Below are positions 57,267 through 64,000 of a DNA stretch of 64,000 bases, piece by piece. Where the stretch lies: assembly GCA_946122785.1 (NCBI GenBank), contig CAMGYJ010000004.1:58598679-58662678 (forward strand), read 5' to 3'. The first letter of the stretch is position 1. Every line of letters starts with the position of its first letter. The position numbers were made by a program, and so were the translations under genes. Under the pieces are notes generated by a model, which was given only the letters and a program-made list of their open reading frames with translations, had not been told where the DNA came from and did not search any database. Source of the stretch: Linum tenue. Lineage: Eukaryota > Streptophyta > Magnoliopsida > Malpighiales > Linaceae.

Positions 57267-60200
57267 ATGAAGAGGGGCGACCGCCGAACAAAGCGCGCCG
57301 GCGCCACCGACTCTCCATCACCATCTAAGTGCGGGGAAAGCGACAAGCAGCCGCAGCCGCAGCCGCAGCAGAATCACGAGAGTAGGATCCACGATTTGGA
57401 GAGGGAAAACCAGGATCTAAGGGTGAGTTCTCATTACCGGTGCTGACTTCCAGTAAGGATTTGCTTTTTCTTTGCTCAAAGTTTGCATTCGACTGTCAAT
57501 CGCGATTCGTAATTGTGAAATTCGAATTCGAATGTGGAGATGGTTTGTGGACTGCAGTAGTAGAGTTTAGGGCGTCCGTTTAAAGCTTTGCTCGCATGCT
57601 CTACCGATTAAATTTGTTTGGGTTCAAAGAAGAACTAGGGAAATCTAAAGGAAATAGGTTTTCTCGGAGACATCAATGATGCTTGTTGGTGGTGGACTCG
57701 TGGTCTTCATAATCATTTCTCCAGTTTTACCGACGTCTATTTTGATTGGTAGAAAGAGGTCGAGGAATTGAAGCACAGACTGGGAAACGATTCCCCAGCT
57801 TCAGATGGCAAGATTCAGAAGCTTTATGAAGGCGCGCTCGAAAAGCTGCGCATTCTTGATGAACAGGTTGGATTTCATCCACAGCTAACAATTGTCTGAA
57901 GCTGCGTTCCTTTATACAGAGCTATGAACTGTTATTTCATTTTCTCAGGCTATGGATTTGAAGAAGAAACTCAATGCTAAATCTCAGTTTTCAACTCAAA
58001 AGCAAAAGACAGCAGGGCGACAGCCAGAGGATGTGATCCAGAGATTGAAGGCTCAAAAGGTAGAATGAAGCAACCACTGGCTTTGTTACCCATTTGAACA
58101 TGAGACTAATTATTTGCTTCTGCGGATGTCTGCGTAAAGGTCCAACTTCTCTGCAAGATCAAGCTGGACTCTGTGCAATTCAGGCTGTCAAAAGCTTCAC
58201 TAGAGAAAGAGGTTCTCCAGGCATGTACCTGTTCTTTTACTATTTCTTTTCCTTGATGTTGAAGTTTCGATATGAGATGTATTCTGAATCTTTTGATATT
58301 CCTTGCTTTGCGGTATTTCCGTTGACATGTCATGAATTAGTTGTTTGTGCTTCCGAGTTCCGACTGTGTTATGTTTTGGTAGATAATTCTGAGCAACCAT
58401 AAGCTAGAATGTTATGTGCTTTCCAGTAAGTTTTATGTAACATGCATGATCCAGAATTGGTGAATACTATCTTCTCACACGAAAAGTTTTTCATCGTGAC
58501 AGCTTAAGAAAGACCATAGGAAGAATGAATATGAGATACGCAAGCTATTGGCTCTAACCAGCAGGCAAAAGCTGGCAAGTTATTCTTCTTCGGAAATTTT
58601 AGAATCTTATGTTCCTATATGTTTCCATGACATTGTGGTGATCTTTTGATGCTACTGGTGTGAATTCAGGTACTACAGAGGAAACAAGAGGAAGCTTCTG
58701 CAGCAACAAGGAAACTTAATGAGTTCTTACAGTCTAGGAAGACTTTATCTCAAAGAAGTTCAGGTCTGAAGATCATTACTCAATAAATTTCCGTGTGTGT
58801 TTTCATATTCCTTGTATCTAATTCGTGCTCCTTTGTAAACTTTATTCAGGTTCTCAGAAAGATGGGAGTCCTGGAAGTCAGGTATACATTCTCAAATTTA
58901 GACGAGCAAATTGCTATTTCTTGTTCAGAGCTCCAGGTAGTTGGCTTAGTGGGTGTATGATGCCATATAAAAATGAACTGTGATGGCACGATTACATTGA
59001 GATTGGAGTTGGTGGGTGTATGATGCAAGTCTAGTTATGAACTTAGACTTCTGCTACTGTATTTTTCAATTTTAGATGATGAATTGTTTTTAGCTAAACT
59101 ACTGTCAGAACTAGAGAATATAAATTGTGGGATATGCTCCTTCGAGGCATAGTAACTTTGTCAAACGATTTCAAAGTCAGAGCACATTTAAGTGGCCAAA
59201 CCGCCTTTCCTCTTTTTGAGCTTGAGTCAGACTTTGGTTTAACCAAATTTCTATTCGTTTTAGGGCCAAACCATGTCATGGTTCATTTAAAAGAAAATTT
59301 AATGTGTAGATTTTTGTATAAACCAAGGGGTATCCTCCATGGCTATTTTATGTCCAAATACTAACAGCTGTTAACTTGCAAAGGGTCGATCTATACTTTA
59401 TCTGGGTTCAACGGATTGGTGCATATGTGTTCATCCTCGCTGGATTTGCTTATCATTTATCTTTTCTTTGACGTGACAACATGTAAGCAGGCCCTTGAGA
59501 TTGAGCTGAAAGTTACGGAAAGGGTAGAAGACATACGTTGCGACTTTGAGCGTCAAATGGAAGAGTAAGTCCTTATTGCTTTATGAAGGCCAAGATTATT
59601 GGATTTACTGATAAAAAATTGGCCTAGATACTTGGTATCCATGAATTGGTGAAGTTATATAATTCCATTGGCTGAGCATCAACATGAACATGAGTTACTT
59701 TGTCTATTATTCATTGCATTATGGAAATGCTTTGGGCATTTAGTCAAAAAGTGATGCAACCAAGAGAATAAATCAATTATTGTAATTATGATTATTAATT
59801 TCAGGAATATCCAATCTACTTGCCTGGAGTTTTCATCTTGTAATTTTCTGAATATGTTTCTATTCTTCAACTAATTGCAAGTTAATTAACTGTTATAGGA
59901 TGGCAGAAGAAGTAAAGAAATATGAGGAAGAAGCTGAGATGCTAAGGCAAGAGAATTTCAGGTGCGACTTGAGGGAAATAAACCTTGAGTTTAAGTGTTT
60001 GCACTATTCAAGCCTCTTGTATACTTGTGCGGTTTACTGAACTGGTATTTAGGGCATTTGCTTTAGGTTCATGTTGCAGGATAAAGAAAACGACTGCATG
60101 GCTAGAGATTCAGAGTTGAGAGACTTAAAAGAAGAAGTGTTCAAACTAAGTACCATGGTGAACCAGATGCCAATAGTAAGGGCACGGCCTGTTCACTCGA

Positions 60201-61123
60201 CAAAACCACAGGTGGGTTTAACTGAGCTGAATGTTGGTACAACTGAGAAAACTGTGTTATTCGCCCCTATAATGAGCACAAATTTACAATCATATTCAAC
60301 TGTGGTTGCCTTGAATGATCAGGATTTGAGTCGTTCTGTGTTGTTCGAGACACCCGCAGTGGATTCAGAAACTTCTGATAATGTCCCCACTAGGGTGAAA
60401 TCCGCACTAGGAGGATGCTGCTCTTGCAGTAAAAACTCACTGTGCAAGACAAATAAGTGCCAATGCCGAGCTGCTAAGGGCGGTTGTGGTGAAGGCTGTC
60501 GTTGTTCAATTGCAAAGTGCACAAATGGGAAGCGTTTGGCCAAGAAGGATAGCTCACTGCCATCAGTCATGGCTCAGGACTTGGTCCATTCTTCAGGCAG
60601 CGAGAATACGTCGGATGCGACATCTCCCAATCAAGTGACGGAAAGACAGCCCTTTTCCGAAATCGGAAATGTTCAGGTACTCCTAACATTTCGTTGTTCT
60701 GCTTCTCTTGCCCTCTATCTCGTGAAAGAGTAAGGTTCATGGTCGTTCCATGTTCCAAAAACAACTTGGAACATGATATTTATTCACGTCAACCAACCAA
60801 CATTCCTACATTATTAGCTATCTCTCAGGCAAATCGTCTTTGTGACACCATTTGTCCTCAAGTAAAAGTACCATGCTCCATCTCCCATAAAATCGTTTCA
60901 TTCTTGAACTGACATTTGCCGACTACGGGTTTCTGTGTCTGCTTAGGGTTGCAAGTCTGAAGAGGAAACCAAGATGGAGAAGGCATCCACAAATCTTGAA
61001 ATGGAGCAACCAACAGGTAACCCGGAAAGCCTGAAACCAGTTGCTGATAAAACTGGCGCTGCTCCACCAGATATGTTTAGGAAGTTGACAAGGGCCATGC
61101 GGTCTGCCGTGATCGGGAAGTAA
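57267..61123 (+). CDS. Motorless kinesin-4-like coiled-coil protein with Cys-rich (CXC) domain
   Basis: Exons: 57267-57422, 57753-57866, 57949-58059, 58140-58220, 58503-58574, 58670-58763, 58850-58881, 59491-59564, 59899-59961, 60067-60676, 60947-61123; 527 aa. Residues about 40-310 are heptad-rich coiled coil and match the stalk wording of kinesin-4 proteins (YEGALEKLRILDEQ, VQLLCKIKLDSVQFRLSKASLEKEVLQLKK, KLLALTSRQKLVLQRK). Residues 383-417 are a Cys-rich CXC/tesmin-like cluster with Cys at 383, 384, 386, 392, 397, 399, 406, 410, 412 and 417. In KIF4-type kinesins this cluster serves chromosome or Fe-S binding. There is no motor domain: the N-terminus is MKRGDRRTKRAG plus a Pro-Gln repeat, and sequence upstream has none. 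Introns 4 and 5 use GC donors. Confidence 0.85.
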
Positions 61124-61737
61124 GATCCTCGAACACAGAAGAGCGCCAAATTCTGACCAAGTGATTACCACAAAAATTGATTCTTGAGGCTTCTTGCTTC
61201 AGACCGTTCATAAATTGTTGTGAGACGAAAGGCAATGGCAGTCGACCCACGAAAAAAATAGAAAAGGAATCAATTACAGCGTTGTAGTCTTCCAGATTCG
61301 TGTGCGTTGTTTGAGACTTGAGAGAGTTTTAAGGCGGGGAGGTGACCAAGGAAATGAGTGTGTTTTGCATGTTGATCCATTGCAGGAGGTGCCTTTCAAC
61401 CCCGAGTTAATGTGCTTCCAAATTCATGAAAAGTGTTAAAGTCATTAGGTATTAGTTGGATGCAAAAACAATTTTTCTAAGATGACATGTTTGTTTTTTA
61501 TTGTTAGGTGTTACAGGAATACTAACTCGAGATCTTCATGTTGAAGCTAAAACAAATTTTTGTTCACTTGGATGCAGTTTGGTTATGCTGCTGACGATTT
61601 TCTTTCAGGATGATCCTAATATCGACGGATTCCCCAACCATGCACAGCGAGTGCACCAAATCATTGCCTTCAAATATTGGATTGCGGGGCCCACCCACTG
61701 AAAATTTACTAAAAGTCTAAAACATGGTGGCTCTAAG
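61124..61737 (+). other. 3' flank of the kinesin-4-like gene
   Basis: Likely 3'-UTR and downstream spacer; no additional gene is seen. Confidence 0.35.
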
Positions 61738-62192
61738 TAGGGATGACAATTTTGACCTGACCCGATTTATCCGACCTGTTTGGCCTGTTTTGGGGTGGGG
61801 CGGGCATGGGTACCTCTTATTGATTCGACCTGACCTGACCCGACCCATCCTATTCTCGACCCGCTCTTGCCTAAATTACATATAATCTTAGTCAAATTAC
61901 TTAGAATTTTCCTCTTATTACATTATATTTTAGCTATAATAAAGTTATAATTAAGTGAAAACCTCAATTTCTTCAATAATTCAACTAGCTTTTATCGTAT
62001 TATGGTTTCTTTCTTGGTCTTTTAATGAAAATAACGAATATTTCTAATGTTTTTCACATAAATTACATACCCATTGGGTCGACCTGCCCCGACCCGCCTC
62101 CAATAATAAATTACTCGACCTGAACCCGACGTGCTATGGGACGGGTATGAGTATCGAGATACCCTCCCCGGACCTGCCCATTGCCATTCCTA
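61738..62192. mobile_element. Non-autonomous hAT-like element, 455 bp, 8-bp target duplication
   Basis: It starts TAGGGATGACAATTTTGACC and ends CCATTGCCATTCCTA, approximately inverse. Subterminal GACCTGACCCG motifs occur near both ends. Identical GCTCTAAG repeats flank it at 61730-61737 and 62193-62200. There is no coding capacity. Confidence 0.8.
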
Positions 62193-64000
62193 GCTCTAAG
62201 CCTTTATTTTGAAAGGGAGAAGCAATACACAATACAAAAAGGCTTTTCTACGTTGAATTCATAAAAATAAAACATAAATGAGAAAGGGATGTTAGTACTT
62301 TGTAGACAAGATGTCGAACTACAAATAAGAGAGATTTTTTTTTTTTTTTTTGCCATAATATGTCCAAAATTATTGTATCTACATGTAGCATAGTGGCGCG
62401 ATGTACGTCCCAATGAAATACGGAAGACTTGGACCTGCATTATGATTTATGAGAGCACCCCCCAGTCCCCACCACCACTACATGATAAATTTTTTTAGCA
62501 ATGAGCTTCCGGACGACGACCTCCACAAAAATAAGACATTAGTAAATAAATGAGCAAGACGACATCTAATGACATTCCAACATCCATTAGTTCAATCATA
62601 AAAAGGGTTAGAGAAGAAATCATATTAGTGTTTAAAAGAAAGTTTGATAAAACATTCACATGAGAAGTTGACAAAGTTTGTCAATCTCCCTTTCAACCGA
62701 GAACTCGGTTGCCCGTCGAATTGACCAAAATGGCATTATGAGGGATAGAAGGAGGAGTGGATGCTTGGGATGCAGCTCCGTCATTACTCGAACCTTAAGA
62801 CCACCTCTATTCCTTTCCCACCAACTCGAGCCTTAAGCTCGTTCCTTAATCCTTTTTTTTTTTTCTTAGGCCAATGAGGCATGTTCCACTTTCAATAATT
62901 CACCAACTCTTCTCTTCTTTCTTTTGTTCCTCTTCTTGAGCAATGAGCAATGAAGTATTTTTCACTTAGTAATTAATTTATAAAAGACTTGTCCATGAAA
63001 CAAGATTCAGCCCAATTAACCCATTAAGGTCCTTATCCTAGAATATAATTCAGTTCATTCGAATTTGCCTACGTAATCGAATAACCAATCCGTACGTTTG
63101 AAATTCACAAATAATATACTAGACATGTATTTGGAAATCACCTCATAAATTTGATACAAATCCAAATACTAAATATAATAATATTAAAAAAATAATTAAA
63201 TATTTAAAAATCCAAATTTCACATTTCACATTTCAAATCCAAATCCAAATCATTTTATATTAACAACCAATAAAAGAAATCTAGTCAAAGTTCCAAGTTC
63301 CCGTGAGCGGATCAAGTGCATACCTTGTGGTCAATAACTATGCATAAACCAATCAGAATTCACCACATCAGCGTTCCTTCTCTCTCCTGAAAAGCCTTTA
63401 ATTTTCTCCCTTTAATCTTTAACGAACGATTTCTCACTTGTTTTAAGTCAAAATTTAATTTTTGCACAGTTAGATCAGATTAATTGTGCTCATCAAAATG
63501 AATCCACTTTGATATATTTTTGGAACAAAAAAATGAGACATTTTTACCAGTCTATACCATATGGTATTGACTGGTATTGAAATAAGAGCATATCTATGAT
63601 ATGAAAAGCGTACCATGGTGGTATGAGCAAATCAAGACTGTAGGATGGTTGAATACATGATAGTATAAGTATATTAACTGTCATTTACGACTTTTAACAT
63701 TGTGTACCACAAGATACCACCCCGTACGAGGGTGGTATTGTGTGGTATTTTTTTGTCCTGTATTTTGTTCACCCAGAAAAATTGTAGATTCAATAGATCA
63801 TGATAAACTCGTTCTTTCTGTGCAAAATTTTTCAAAAACGAAGAAAATACCATATGGTATGCAGTTGGTAACGAGAGACAAGAATTTTTTTCCCTAAAAA
63901 TATTGAAAATAAATATCATTTTGTAGAGCACAACGAATTCGTTCCATCTATGCAAAAAAAATTGAAATCCAAGTTAAAACGAAGAAAATATGAACCGATT
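62193..64000. other. Non-genic end of window with TACCA/TGGTA repeats
   Basis: AT-rich sequence without a gene. Positions 63540-63760 carry dense ATACCATATGGTAT and TACCACC/GGTGGTA palindromic motifs related to 4490-4600. Other stretches show nothing recognisable. Confidence 0.4.

Overview
The window is nuclear DNA of a flowering plant, most likely a core eudicot. It has many short exons with plant splice sites, AT-rich introns, a MIKC MADS-box gene, plant-type L1 LINEs with DUF4283 ORF1, and hAT, CACTA, PIF/Harbinger, MULE and tRNA-SINE relics. The species cannot be named from the sequence alone. I see no organelle, bacterial or viral genes.

Five host genes could be built exon by exon, with reading phase conserved across every junction. 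(1) An SVP/AGL24-type MADS-box gene, 10216-15367 (+), 8 exons, 248 aa, with a TATA box near 9583. (2) A ULP2/SPF-type SUMO protease, 31245-39537 (+), 16 exons, about 1001 aa, with all catalytic residues. (3) A plant O-fucosyltransferase-like type II membrane protein, 42116-44685 (+), 10 exons, 515 aa. (4) A chloroplast-type MscS-like channel of the MSL2/MSL3 group, 50737-45515 (-), 13 exons, 599 aa, convergent with gene 3. (5) A motorless protein resembling the C-terminal stalk and cysteine-rich domain of kinesin-4, 57267-61123 (+), 11 exons, 527 aa. These genes are functionally unrelated to one another.

The space between them is filled by transposons, often nested. Region 1-9.2 kb holds LTR-element remnants, a LINE reverse-transcriptase relic split by a MULE-like MITE, a LINE ORF1 relic, nested Tourist-like MITEs, a small hAT element and a 5'-truncated LINE. 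The MADS locus (9.5-16.6 kb) contains a SINE and four copies of one MITE family. Region 16.8-20 kb has two SINEs of one family and a minus-strand LINE relic split by a 1.07-kb hAT-like element. A nearly complete 4.75-kb L1 LINE with 15-bp target-site duplications lies at 22.4-27.15 kb. A CACTA relic occupies 27.7-30 kb. Two members of a foldback family (408 bp and 1.44 kb) sit just upstream of genes 2 and 3. A decayed Lys/Gly/Ser-repeat gene and a FAR1-type relic occupy 53.9-56.3 kb. A hAT element lies at 61.7-62.2 kb.

Points of most interest: the 1.44-kb palindrome ending 136 bp before the fucosyltransferase start codon and its smaller relative before the SUMO protease; five inferred GC-AG introns among 53; the motorless kinesin-4-like gene; a 4 x 103-bp tandem array 30 nt after the fucosyltransferase stop; and several insertions whose exact borders and target duplications can be read directly.
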